Source: Acanthacorydalis orientalis (Eukaryota > Arthropoda > Insecta > Megaloptera > Corydalidae). Taken from it: DNA of 64,000 nt. This document shows, in pieces, positions 22,545-32,620 of this stretch. The translations under genes and the position numbers were made by a program. Within the stretch, counting starts at the first letter, position 1. Every line of letters starts with the position of its first letter. Under the pieces are notes generated by a model that ran no database searches, had not been told where the DNA came from, and saw only the letters and a program-made list of their open reading frames with translations. The DNA is taken from positions 13,892,687 through 13,956,686 of the forward strand of contig CM068320.1 in assembly GCA_034766995.1 (NCBI GenBank), given 5' to 3'.

Positions 22545-22872
22545 CAATTATTTTGTTAATATTTATAATTGTATGCTAAACTATAATTAATTACTTATAA
22601 TTTTTTTATTCAAAAAATTAAATTGAAAACTGAATCCAGTTGAGAAAGGATTAAAATATATTATTTTCTTTATGATATCAACTGTCCTAGTCGTTCATAT
22701 TATATATTTTTTTAATATATTCATTCGTGAAAAAATATTTTTATTTTATAATAATATATTAGACGATTGTATACTTTAATTAGAAATTTATTTATTTACG
22801 AAGATGGTTAACATTATAACATTTACAACAATAATTCGTTCTTTACACTTTCAGTATATCTTCATATAAATA

Positions 22873-23083
22873 TAAGGATGATTAAATTTAAGCTTCCGCA
22901 TGAAATTATGATCAAAAAAACGCAAAAATGAAAAAAAATCATATTATCTTTTATTTAGTATTTTAGTAATTGATTTAGTATCGAATTGAACTAAAATACT
23001 AAATAAAAATAGCATGATTTTTTTTAATTTTTGCGTTTTTTTTTAATATTTTCACGAGGAATCCCAAATTAAATCACCCTCTA
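22873..23083. mobile_element. Hairpin MITE family H, copy 2
   Basis: The left end GGATGATTAAATTTAAGCTT pairs with the reverse-complemented right end GGGTGATTTAATTTGGGATT. Inner arms with AAAACGCAAAAATGAAAAAA are matched by TTTTTTTAATTTTTGCGTTT. About 210 bp. TATA lies on both sides. No coding capacity. Confidence 0.8.
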
Positions 23084-23352
23084 TAAATGAAGTTCGTAGT
23101 CTCATATTTTCTGTAATTCATCAATTTCGGGCATATCTTGCTAATTAAATTTTATAATCAACGCTTTAGTGGTTATGAACTGATATATAAATTCTTGTAA
23201 AATGTAAATTGCATCAGAATTCTTATATTATTTTTCCATTAATCTAATAAGGACAATTAAAATGTCAATTGAAAAAATTAAAAATTATTAAATTAAAAGA
23301 ACACTATTGAGCGCTTTTTTTATTTTAAAACTCTTCACACGATAAAACTGTA

Positions 23353-23374
23353 ATATATATATATATATATATAT
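23353..23374. repeat. Short (TA)n
   Basis: 22 bp of TA at the border of the LTR-like block. Confidence 0.85.
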
Positions 23375-23870
23375 TGTCGTGTCCCTCGGGCGTTGGTTAC
23401 CAGGACGGTTCCCGATAGTCGATTTTGATGTCTAATTTGCAGCCACTAATAATAAAATAAAACAAAAATATATTTTATTGTTACTAAATATTGCATAGGG
23501 CCAAGTTTGGCCGGTTTGTTGTGTGAATTTAATGCGGTGCCCTTACCGATTCCGGTATTTATCCGCTTTTGGGGTTTGGCTGTAATGTGTCGTGTTAGTG
23601 TAATTTTTATTAATGTCCTTGCATGTTTTCTGGGAAAATTTTCAAAAAACCGGGGGTAGAAATTGTCTTTTAGTGTCTTAATCTAACTTATGCTACCTTA
23701 TGCCTAAGTTATGTCTAACTTATCACTATCTTAACCTAACTTATCTAATCTTATGAACTAACTTAAATGCTAGGTTTGCGCGTAGCGCATGTTAATGTCT
23801 TAGCGTTCCTAATTTCACATGTCACTGATCACCGTGTCACTATCACTAACACTGACGTCACCAGGGTACA
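23375..23870. mobile_element. LTR-like block, possible solo LTR
   Basis: A GC-richer block of about 496 bp starts TGTCGTGTCCCTCGGGCG and ends GGGTACA, the TG...CA form of LTRs. It contains an AATAAAATAAAAC stretch that could serve as a polyadenylation signal. Its centre holds a degenerate array of CTAACTTAT words (about 23680-23765). Flanking 5-mers do not clearly match and no gag or pol is seen, so solo LTR is only a hypothesis. Confidence 0.35.
23680..23765 (+). repeat. Degenerate CTAACTTAT array
   Basis: Six or more imperfect copies of an 8-10 bp CTAACTTAT-like word in 85 bp. Confidence 0.6.
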
Positions 23871-24029
23871 TTTATACTTTGTCCAAAAGTGTTTTGAATA
23901 AATTTTATTTATTTGAATAAAGATTAATTTATTTAATTTCCTTCATACGATAATCTACATATTAAGTTATTTATGTAAAGGTATCGTGAAGCGAATTGAT
24001 ACAACTGATATTCAAAGATGTTATCAAAA

Positions 24030-24361
24030 GTTCTATTGACTTATTCTACGCGTATAATCTTGTTTTTTGTTGTACGAACAAATGCTGTCTATAATACAAC
24101 TCGAGGTTGTGCCAGTACTATGTGCGCTACGGGTACAAGTGCGAGGTACAAGGATCTTTAACTTGTACAGATGGAGGTGCTCGTCCCTAATGTAGAATTG
24201 AGGACAGCGGAAGACATGATTTGAGCAGTAAGTAGATGTTAGATTACAACGCAGCATTACAAAGGGAGGGGGGTCGGCTCAGGGCATGAGAAAGGCTCGC
24301 TGCCCTCGACCCACAGCCGTTGCCGTGTCCAGATTTCGTCATTCAGGGGGAGGTCTACCCA
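24030..24361 (-). mobile_element. Probable 3' UTR of a Jockey-type retrotransposon
   Basis: GC-richer sequence directly downstream, on the minus strand, of the reverse-transcriptase C-terminal remnant. Contains CCTCCCTTTGTAATGC. A 74-codon ORF here is not recognisable. The boundary near 24030 is estimated from the change in composition. Confidence 0.45.
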
Positions 24362-24795
24362 TCACAACGCCAGTAGTTCCGGCCGCTTGTAGTGGTACCA
24401 CGGGTTAGACGGGTCGTAAGCGCTGAGGGTATTAATCAGGACGTTCTGGCTGGATTCGGACCGGCCGTACAAAACGCGAGCTTGACAACGCACAAACTCG
24501 CGGAGTGTAGGGATCCGGAGATCATTATGCAGGGTATCGTTCCGAAGAAAATAGTGCGCAGTATCTTGTTCTGAAACTAGCAATGAGTACCTGCAATCGT
24601 TTAAGAGAAGCGGGCACGAAAGCCCACGCTGGTGCCGCGTACGTCATCATCGGCCGAACAAAGCTAGTGCAGAGCAAGAGCTTACTACACAGCGATAATT
24701 GCGACCGGTAGTTCAGTAGGGGGTACAGTCTGCCAAGTTATTTAGTGGCCTTGCTGTCGATTACTGTCCAAGCATCCTTTTTATATCGAGCTGTT
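24362..24795 (-). pseudogene. Jockey-type non-LTR retrotransposon C-terminus
   Basis: The minus strand reads a segment with LYPLLN.RSQLSL.SKLLL (about 24730-24660), then VRPMMTYAAPAWAF (about 24655-24610). After a frameshift near 24570 it reads LRNDTLHNDLRIPTLREFV and ends in a TGA. This order is typical of the region after the reverse-transcriptase domain in Jockey-like LINEs, which make a cDNA on nicked genomic DNA. The endonuclease and catalytic RT motifs are not in the window: a 5'-truncated, dead copy, the usual fate of LINE insertions. Confidence 0.78.
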
Positions 24796-24900
24796 GATTA
24801 ATAATTGCTCTCTAAATTATTCTAGAACAATCTATTTGTTCTATGATATAGCTTGCGTAGGCAGCTATGACTCAATTTGTTTGTATGACGAGTATCACAA

Positions 24901-24924
24901 TATACATATATATATATATATATA
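24901..24924. repeat. Short (TA)n at RTE 3' border
   Basis: 24 bp of TA-rich repeat immediately beyond the (GAT)n tail of the RTE fragment. Confidence 0.85.
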
Positions 24925-25288
24925 ATCAGCATCATCATCATCATCTTCAGCCCTGTTTTTTTTGCACGAATTTACGGTGTTTCTGATCAGCCTATGATAA
25001 AAAAGAAAATTTTAAGCTGTATGGTGGCCGTCCCTAGGGGCAGAAATTGCCCCGACAACAGCCAGAGTCGGCGTATGTTAAAAGATCAGCTTATGGCTCA
25101 GTAGGCGATCGCGCTATTCGTGCTCAAATCCAGGAAAAGTAAATTCAGCCCTGTTAGTCCACTGCTGAATAAGGCCTCTTTCATGATTTTCCATTTTTTT
25201 TTATTTGTTCTCATCATGTAAAGTTTTGGGATCATGACTCCCCACCCTGATCCCACTTGCGTGTTGGCGAGTATTCGACAACGACACC

Positions 25289-25291
<3 letters not shown>
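24925..25291 (-). mobile_element. RTE-type LINE 3' end
   Basis: On the minus strand the fragment ends with a (GAT)n tail (CATCATCATCATC on the plus strand, about 24930-24944), as RTE elements do. It contains AGTCCACTGCTG followed by AAGGCCTCTTTCATGAT, a 3'-end signature also present at 57138-57170. It carries no coding sequence and is split by a 186-bp insertion. Confidence 0.72.
24958..25143 (-). mobile_element. Retroposon inserted in the RTE 3' end, with target duplication
   Basis: The insert is flanked by the exact 12-mer TTCAGCCCTGTT (24946-24957 and 25144-25155). Read on the minus strand it ends in a short poly-A, so it looks like an L1- or Jockey-driven SINE-like insertion. It contains the hairpin GGGGCA-GAAAT-TGCCCC. 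Oddly, the plus strand has tRNA-promoter-like A-box (TGGCTCAGTAGG) and B-box-like (GCTCAAATCC) words about 25 bp apart, antisense to the poly-A orientation. Confidence 0.7.

Positions 25292-25334
<43 letters not shown>
25292..25334. repeat. (TA)n microsatellite
   Basis: About 43 bp of TA between the RTE fragment and the 74-bp M1 remnant. Confidence 0.95.
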
Positions 25335-25336
<2 letters not shown>

Positions 25337-25351
25337 CCTTTATAAATATCA

Positions 25352-25425
25352 GGTCGGTAGGAAAATAATTACGGTAATGTATATGAATTTGAAGGTTATA
25401 AACCGCAATTACTTTCCTACCGAAT
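25352..25425 (+). mobile_element. 74-bp end-only M1 derivative (copy E)
   Basis: The left terminal repeat GGTCGGTAGGAAAATAATTA is joined to the last part of the M1 family: ATGTATATGAATTTGAAGGT, then the right terminal repeat ending CTTTCCTACCG. It retains the M1 3' junction, so it is a second-step deletion of an M1 copy rather than of a full mariner. No coding capacity beyond a few codons. Confidence 0.82.
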
Positions 25426-25456
25426 TAATAATAACTAAATTTTGATATTTTCTATA

Positions 25457-25933
25457 CAGTCAACATTCTTATAATGCGATTAATTCGTACCACGTTATAT
25501 GGAAACCGCGTTAAGTGAAACTCACAGCGGTAGTCCGGCGGCGCTATTAGATAAAGAAAATCACGTGAGCATGCGACAGCCAATAATATCGTCGAGCCTG
25601 TGCAATCTGTTTCAAGCATTACTTTTGATAAAAAAAAAATGATAAAGATGATGCTGGATCGTTTGTACGTTTACAGGGTAATTTCTTGACAACTGAAATT
25701 GAAAAATGGTGATGCACGTGTATGAAAAAAACAAGAGAATTCCTCATTGATTTCAATCGTAAAAGTGTATTAGAAAAATTCATGCTACAGGGAGACTGCT
25801 TAAGCGAATTAAGTTGTATTATATAGAAACCGTGCTATAAGAATACCGCGTTATATGAGAGCTGTTGCAATTTTTGCTCCGCGTTATATCGAAACCGTGT
25901 TATGAGTGTACTACGTTATAGGAGGATTTACTG
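25457..25933. mobile_element. pogo-like non-autonomous element 1
   Basis: TA lies at both borders and CAGT...ACTG ends inside it. The left end reads CAGTCAACATTCTTATAATG, the reverse-complemented right end CAGTAAATCCTCCTATAACG. Several CCGCGTTATA / AACCGTGTTAT words are repeated in the subterminal regions (two on the left, five on the right), the layout of pogo/Tigger transposase-binding regions. The 477-bp interior has no intact ORF. Confidence 0.72.
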
Positions 25934-25939
25934 TACTGT

Positions 25940-26340
25940 ATAATTTATAAATCAGTGATTGAGCTAAAAATTTCAAACACAGAATTTTATATTAGTTTCA
26001 TAAGATGGTTTTTGGAAACCGTTTTAAAATATGTCGATTCCTATTATAAATCGATTTCGTATAAAATTCAACAATTTTATTATTTATTACCATTAAATTT
26101 TTGTTCGCCGTTTGTTTGCGTTCCTGTGCGTATAGATAATCTGTGCGTGAGTTACTGCGAGCATACGTGTACGTTAACGTACGTGTTAACATGTTGTGTG
26201 AACTCGTGACAATCATGACAATTTCACCGTCAATATATTTATGAGAAATATGAACCTTTATTAAAAATATACATATGTATTTTAAATAACAATATATCAA
26301 TCGTTGACGGCATACTAATACATTATCCTTTGATCGACAA
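25940..26340. other. Complex patch with ACGT-rich palindromes
   Basis: Overlapping ORFs on both strands (plus 25955-26209, minus 25998-26348) match nothing I know. About 26168-26200 contains ACGTTAACGT followed by ACGTGTTAAC palindromes. Candidate regulatory patch. Confidence 0.3.
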
Positions 26341-26828
26341 ATAAACATGTTTTAAATTTCTTATATCGCCATAAGTTTTATTTTAATACTTGATTTGAAC
26401 ATATTGGAAATAAAACACTAATATCAATTGTTTTGTTGTTCTTAAAATTTGATTTTGTATATAGTTTATGATGTTGAATAACATGTTAAGTACATTAAGA
26501 ATTAGATGCTTTAGACTATCTCAATAAACAGTGACTCGATAGTAACTGTAATCTCAAATTCCATTTTATCTGAAGATTATTACAAATATATAATATTAGC
26601 ACTTGATACTAGTAGATTCACATATTTTTTTATGTTAATAAATTGGACATTAATTCCACTCCATAAAAGTTGACATCAACTGCTCATACTGTTAGATCAT
26701 TATTAGATATTGCTGTTGATTTTTAAAAAATATAATAAATTTAAAAACAAAAAAAATATTAATACATCATGAATTTAGTTCAATAAATTCAGTCCTTCGT
26801 TGTCATTTCATTTAAAAGCAATTATACT
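26340..26828. other. AT-rich DNA without features
   Basis: Nothing recognised on either strand. Confidence 0.55.
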
Positions 26829-26830
26829 GT

Positions 26831-26872
26831 TTACCCTTTGAAACCGGGCGACTCACAAGTCACCTATACTTA
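26831..26872 (+). mobile_element. piggyBac-like terminal remnant 1
   Basis: TTAC (probably a decayed TTAA) is followed by CCCTTTGAAACCGGGCG and the palindrome GACTCACAAGTC. This is the same build as 26991: TTAA, CCCTTTGAA.C.GGGCG, then a palindrome. No opposite end was found. Confidence 0.5.
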
Positions 26873-26906
26873 TTTCTGTTAGATAAATACATATTTACAT
26901 ACAAAC

Positions 26907-26949
<43 letters not shown>

Positions 26950-26960
26950 AACAGAGAGAG
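26907..26960. repeat. Compound (TA)n(GA)n
   Basis: TA passing into GAGAGAGAGA, between the two piggyBac-like ends. Confidence 0.9.
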
Positions 26961-26990
26961 GCTTTGTTTGTATAATTGAAGTTCTATTGT

Positions 26991-27032
26991 TTAACCCTTT
27001 GAAGCAGGGCGTGGATCTAAGGATCCATTGAT
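26991..27032 (+). mobile_element. piggyBac-like terminal remnant 2
   Basis: TTAA then CCCTTTGAAGCAGGGCG, then the palindrome TGGATCTAAGGATCCA. Second copy of the end at 26831, 160 bp away in the same orientation. The interior and partner end are missing or unrecognisable. Confidence 0.55.
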
Positions 27033-27161
27033 GCTTTCCAAAGAAATTATCGTTTCAAAGCACTATCTTTAAAGGTCACTGACCAATAAATTCGCAGTTT
27101 TTTCATAAAAAATATTTATTTTCAAATTAGGTAGAATAATATTTTTTTCCAAAGGTTCATC

Positions 27162-27413
27162 ATGGGAAGAAATTTTATAAAAAATTTCGAGACTCTACGT
27201 CCAAGCACAAGATATGACCGATGTGAAACCGTATTGTGCATACTTGATTGTTTCAAAAAATTTTCACACTCAACTGTAATGTTATTTCTGCAAATTTTCA
27301 ATTGTAATCAATTTTTCCGCTTCCAATTATATGTTTCCAATCATGAGATTTATGTTTATCTGAATATTATCAACGATTTTCGTAGGAAAATATTTGCGAT
27401 TTTTGTTTTCTGA
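27162..27413 (+). other. 83-codon ORF, probably not a gene
   Basis: It starts MGRNFIKNFETLRPSTRYDR and is Phe-rich afterwards; the last 30 bases run into the M1 fragment. I find no domain and no flanking gene signal. Listed for completeness. Confidence 0.1.
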
Positions 27414-27645
27414 ATTCTAATCTTAATTTTTTCAATGAAAGTGCCATTTCATCGTGTTCATGTTAATATCATTTTAAAGTCCATATTTTCGTCTGTATTT
27501 TAGTAACATCGACTTTGATTTTATTATTAATTTTGTTTCAAATCGAGCTATTGAATTAAAGATATAAAAAATGGACACTTATTTGGTTCTTTTCTTAGTT
27601 CAAGTTCAAACCGTTTTTTGAAAGTTGAAAACGAGTGGTAAATCT
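27381..27645 (+). mobile_element. M1 mariner derivative, 5' fragment (copy F)
   Basis: It carries the M1 left end from GTAGGAAAATATTTGCG and the 5' leader up to the start region (ATTGAATTAAAGAT near 27550). It then breaks off with scrambled remnants of GTTCAAAACGAGTGG at about 27600-27640. No right terminal repeat. Confidence 0.8.
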
Positions 27646-28319
27646 CATATAACAAGAATCAGATGTGATAAGATTCTGGAATTTAATTAAGACATTTAAT
27701 TCCACTTTATGAGTTTTCTTAATAACGTTCCTAATGATTACCATCTATTCACGTCTTAGAAACATTCTCTAAAGCATAAAAAAGTCATAATATTTATGAA
27801 GTAAAAAACCTTACTGCTCTTCTATTAAAAAATGCAAGAAAAATGGAAAATTTATTGATAATATATGTCAATTATATATAAATACAAAATGTGTTATTTT
27901 TTTAAAACAATACATTACTACTAACAGTAATGAATACCTTTTTAGTCACCATATTAATTAAACTATTCTCGGTTCAAGTATAAAATTTGAAGATCGATAG
28001 TACGTAAGTGATAATCATTTCATTACACTTCAAAATCGAAATTTGAATAGAAAACTTATCATCAACTAAAAGAAACATTTTTGCTGCACTGCAATTTGTC
28101 ATACTATTAATAGAACAAAGATTGTAAAGAAAAATATTTTCTTTTAAAAAAATTTAAAGAATCAATACCTGAGAATGTATTTATTGGGTTATTTTCGTAC
28201 TAATATCTTTAATATAAAAATTTGATACCTTCCATGTATAATGTAATAAGATGATGAAGTATTCTATACGTTCATTTCATTTCATTTCAGTATTCCAATA
28301 AAGTACATTATTTTCATAA

Positions 28320-28320
<1 letters not shown>
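27646..28320. other. AT-rich DNA without features
   Basis: No element or gene seen. Confidence 0.55.

Positions 28321-28382
<62 letters not shown>
28321..28382. repeat. (TA)n microsatellite
   Basis: CATACA, then about 50 bp of TA. Confidence 0.95.
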
Positions 28383-28735
28383 GGCACAAATTCACTTCAA
28401 GTTCTGTTTCTATACCCTGCTAACGGAGGAAAACTCGCAAAACTGTATTGCAGTCGAAAGTGTAAATATTCGTATCACATTACTCAATAAATACACAAGT
28501 GACGAAAAGCGAGTTATGAGAAATATATTACTGTGAAATTGGATATCACAGCTTGTTTACCCTCTCACTTCATGAAGAGATGATTTTATATAAATACATA
28601 GAAGAGAGTATGAATTTGAAAATAAATATTTGTATACATATATTCATTGGAGATTGAATTTCGATGTAATATTTACTTTGAAATCTTGTCATTTACCATA
28701 TTAAATTAGAATTATACGTATTCAGCTATATAAAG

Positions 28736-28738
<3 letters not shown>

Positions 28739-28789
<51 letters not shown>

Positions 28790-28813
28790 GTGTGTGTATG
28801 TGTGTGTGTGTAT
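28739..28813. repeat. Compound (TA)n(TG)n
   Basis: TA with a TGTATA interruption, ending in TGTGTGTGTG. Confidence 0.95.
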
Positions 28814-29629
28814 AAAGATAAATAATTCAGGAAAACAAAATAAAAAACTTGATTGGGTTTACGAAATGTAATAAAAATAATAAGATTAACAAACATAGAT
28901 GTTAAATAAATATTTATAAACGTTTATGTGATATAATCAAATGATGAGCTGAAAAGTTATAAAGATTATAATTGATTTCTAGGAAAATATATTACCAAAC
29001 AAAAATCATTAATTCTGTTTTTTCAATGGTAAATGATACATTTTACTGAAAACATAATACTAATTATTTTAACAAACGTTAAGTTTCTTTACTCACTTGT
29101 ACGTTATAATTGTTTTTTATTTTTTAAAAAAAATATATGAAAAATTCTATGAAAAAGATTAATGTTATAAATAACTATAAATAAAAGTCCTTACAAGACT
29201 ATTATATTGAAGCACATAGTTAAGTATAGATTATTGAAAAAAATAATGTGAATACCTTTAAGTAAAAAATGTACGAATTAAACTATCCAATATTTTCTTT
29301 AACAAAAGAAATGGTTCTGCATAGAACTGTAATTGATCAGTAAAAAAACAGCTGTAAGTTAATCAACCGGACTATTTTTAAAAAAATTGAATTTTAATTT
29401 ATGAATTTATTTTAAAATTTACATCTTAATAAATATTAATATATAATTAAATATAAGTTTTTAATTTTAAATTTAATATTAAATATAATATTATAAATCG
29501 AATCAAGAAATTTAAGAAAATCTGGAAATAATCATCATCGACATTGTTATTATCTTACAGAGCAGAACTTGACAAAGACCTATCCTAAATTCTTCCAATT
29601 TGAACAATCATTGTTTCTATTTCGTCCAG

Positions 29630-29633
<4 letters not shown>
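28814..29633. other. AT-rich DNA without features
   Basis: No element or gene seen. Confidence 0.55.

Positions 29634-29691
<58 letters not shown>
29634..29691. repeat. (TA)n microsatellite
   Basis: About 55 bp of TA. Confidence 0.95.
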
Positions 29692-29695
<4 letters not shown>

Positions 29696-29764
29696 TAGAT
29701 CACATTCCAATTGTTAAATAAAGATTTAAGTATAAAATGCCTTTAGTATTTGCCAAGAGATAGA

Positions 29765-29768
<4 letters not shown>

Positions 29769-29810
<42 letters not shown>

Positions 29811-29812
29811 TT
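29769..29812. repeat. (TA)n(TG)n
   Basis: About 44 bp, TA then TGTGTGTGT. Confidence 0.9.
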
Positions 29813-30035
29813 GTATCTATGTATATGAGTATTTCCGCGTTTTCATGTCAATCAATCTTTATGTCAAGAATGATTCAATCCACTACGTATCGTACACCTA
29901 AAAACCAAAAGAATGGTTGTGTTGACTAATCCATGGAATAGTAAGATTTGTTGAAGATAAACATTTGTTCGATATGATCTGTGTAAGCTCCAACAATTGG
30001 CTCTTGTACCTAAAATACATTAGAACAAAGCGGTA

Positions 30036-30038
<3 letters not shown>

Positions 30039-30104
<66 letters not shown>
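30039..30104. repeat. (TA)n microsatellite
   Basis: About 65 bp of pure TA, one of the longest uninterrupted runs. Confidence 0.95.
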
Positions 30105-30106
<2 letters not shown>

Positions 30107-30505
30107 TTATTTAATTACTTTTATTACAAATATTTAGTCAGCAATAAGATAGAAATTTTCGAAAAATCACTGTACAAGGAATACAGTGCATTAAAAACTA
30201 AAACAAATAGTATTTGTGATGTAGAAGAATTTTGACCGTACATAGAAAAAAATTAGTTATTTTTTTGAATTTCTTAATTATTTAAAAATGTCATTTCATA
30301 ATCTCACCTTAATCTGTAAACATATTCTGTACGAATTAGTCAATTTGTATCAATAAAATATTTTAATATATTTCTTTTCAGTAATATTATTACACAAATA
30401 TTTTAAAAAGCAAATTATTTCACATAAAATCTCATATTTACGACTTTTCTGAAAAATTTTTACATCAAAGAACGAGTAAAAGTTTGTTTTCGTTAATGTT
30501 TTAAA

Positions 30506-30508
<3 letters not shown>

Positions 30509-30556
<48 letters not shown>
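30509..30556. repeat. (TA)n microsatellite
   Basis: About 48 bp of TA upstream of the 105-codon ORF. Confidence 0.95.
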
Positions 30557-30558
<2 letters not shown>

Positions 30559-30590
30559 GTTCATAAACACTTATCAAACGTTTATGTACC

Positions 30591-30908
30591 TTGGAATTTG
30601 AAAAATTTATTGTACAAAATTCAAAACGCATGTTCTTTGAAAAAGCGTCCATCAAACAATATGGCTATCCACTTGTCATCGATAGAATTTTTCATTTAAT
30701 TATTATGACTGTTTCTAATATTAGTGTTTCGACATGTGCTAAGCGTCACCGACTATTTCAGCAGAAAGAACGAGCCAACCGTTTGATCTCGATTATAACA
30801 CATTTATCACATTTATTTGAGCCAGATATGAAACTGTTACAAGTCGCATGCCATGCATATTATTTTGTGAAAGCTTCAAATGTTCAAGAAGAAGCACTTG
30901 ATTTATAA
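30591..30908 (+). CDS. Unrecognised 105-codon ORF, low support
   Basis: This is the most gene-like frame in the centre of the window. Composition is less AT-rich than its surroundings and the amino-acid mix is varied, not Tyr-Ile. Residues 33-47 are hydrophobic (IFHLIIMTVSNISV). A basic stretch follows (CAKRHRLFQQKERANR), then a helix-like segment to the stop at 30908. I recognise no family, and I see no matching exon, promoter or polyadenylation context. It may instead be a conserved non-coding patch that happens to be open. Confidence 0.15.
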   Translation: MEFEKFIVQNSKRMFFEKASIKQYGYPLVIDRIFHLIIMTVSNISVSTCAKRHRLFQQKERANRLISIITHLSHLFEPDMKLLQVACHAYYFVKASNVQEEALDL

Positions 30909-30909
30909 T

Positions 30910-31096
30910 TTACCTAATAAATATTTTGATAAGATAATGATTTTCATTTTTACGCATCGCCATTGATAATAATTTAATGTTTCAAATGCGTAATTTCTTA
31001 CACTACTTAAATTATTACCAGGAAAGATTTTAACATTCTCAACAATTTATTTTTTATGATTCCAATAGTATACATTATAACAACTCATAAATAAAT
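30910..31096. other. AT-rich DNA without features
   Basis: Short spacer after the 105-codon ORF; nothing recognised. Confidence 0.5.
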
Positions 31097-31166
31097 ATGT
31101 ACATACATACATACACAAACACACACACACACACATATATTTATATATATATATATATATATATAT
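31097..31166. repeat. Compound (AC)n(TA)n
   Basis: CATA and CACA repeats followed by TA. Confidence 0.9.
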
Positions 31167-32140
31167 GAAAATATATTACAAACTAAATTCTTATTCACTA
31201 GTTCACTCCAACATTTCTCAATGAAGATTAAAAATATAAAAATTAAATTTGTATACAATGGTGTAAATATATAGATAGTTATTTTTCATTTCATATATAA
31301 TGTTTACAAAATTAGTTTTTTCAACATTTCTAAGCTAATGATTCATAATTCTGTAGAACTAAATATTCCCTGTTCATAAAAAAAATTATACAGCTCTCCA
31401 TTTATTCACTTGAACTTAATGTCATTTATAAAAATTACTGTGTTGTCTTTATCTTTACTTATATTTTGGAAAAATCTAATAATTTTGTTAGAATGAAGAA
31501 GAAAAGTCGAAATAGATATTCTTTGTCGCATTGAATCCCAACACTTATTGCAAACAAAAATTCATAAATGAAAAAGTTACATTAAACAAACTTTCTAATT
31601 TTCCAATTCATTATCTTCTGTCGGTTTATAATAATTTTTCTATTTAAAAAAAAATAGTTCTTATTAGTTATGTATAAACTTTTAAATATTCCTTTAAATG
31701 CATTTTTAATAATGAAATATTTAAAACAGATTTTTTTCTATCAAGTTTTGTACATATTATAGAAAAAAATTTCTAGCATATTTTAAATGTTATACATCCT
31801 TCAAATATAGCTGATACTATATACATTGTTTTTTTTTAGTAATTAACTGTAATGCGCGTAAAAAATCTCATTATCTTTCAAAAATAGTGAAATATGGAAA
31901 AAATGCTATGAGCACGCAACGAAATGTATTCTGGTTGATCTGTGTATGCTGTCAGTTGCTTGTTAAAAATACAAAAAAAAAATACCGGCACACATTCACA
32001 TAAGAAAAAAGTAAAAATACGATTTTAATTTTTTACTCTAAAAGACACGAAATACAACGTTAATAGCAATTCTAAAGTTTCCATATGTTTGAATGACTTC
32101 GTCCTAAAACAGGAGAGAAAAAAATAACATTACTTTCAGT
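31167..32140. other. AT-rich DNA without features
   Basis: No element or gene seen. Confidence 0.55.
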
Positions 32141-32620
32141 TTAGGGTAAGTCAAAAAAACAGAAGCTAATTTAAAAAAGTCACTTTCGTCAGTTTTGCTT
32201 GAAGTGTGCCTCAGTTTTGTGACTCGAATCAGCTGTCACAATGTAATTTGAAACTGTGTAGGGGAAGCGAAACGCGTATACAAATATTACGCAGAATATG
32301 ATTTTCTGTTTCATTTTTTCGACGATATTTTCTACTCGTTCCGAAATGTTTTACGCTCGGTACCGCCACCGGGACTAACGTAATGGGCTGTGAAATTATG
32401 AGAATCAAGAAGTTCCGCGAACTGAGGGATGAATGGGGTGGTGTAATGGTGTATATGGATAGATGGCTGATTAAATGTCTACGATCGGGGCAGATTTCAA
32501 GTATCTATTTCATGAAGGGTATCTACAGATAGTTTAAATGAGATAGAGGCTGAAGGGCTTTTGGCAGACTGTTTCTTTGTGAATACACTGTGAGAGCTCA
32601 TTCATTTTTATCATTGCATT
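32140..32620. other. Complex, GC-richer island
   Basis: Mixed composition with words such as GAAGCGAAACGCGTATAC near 32266, GCTCGGTACCGCCACCGGGA near 32354, and a long patch without T or A runs up to about 32560. Short frames only. Candidate conserved non-coding element or unannotated non-coding exon. Confidence 0.35.

Noticed and set aside
25090..25135. tRNA gene suggested by TGGCTCAGTAGG and GCTCAAATCC
   Set aside because: No cloverleaf with paired acceptor and T stems can be drawn, and the words lie antisense within an insert that ends in poly-A on the other strand.
27162..27413. 83-codon ORF as a transposase fragment
   Set aside because: No transposase motif is visible and its end merely overlaps an M1 terminal repeat.
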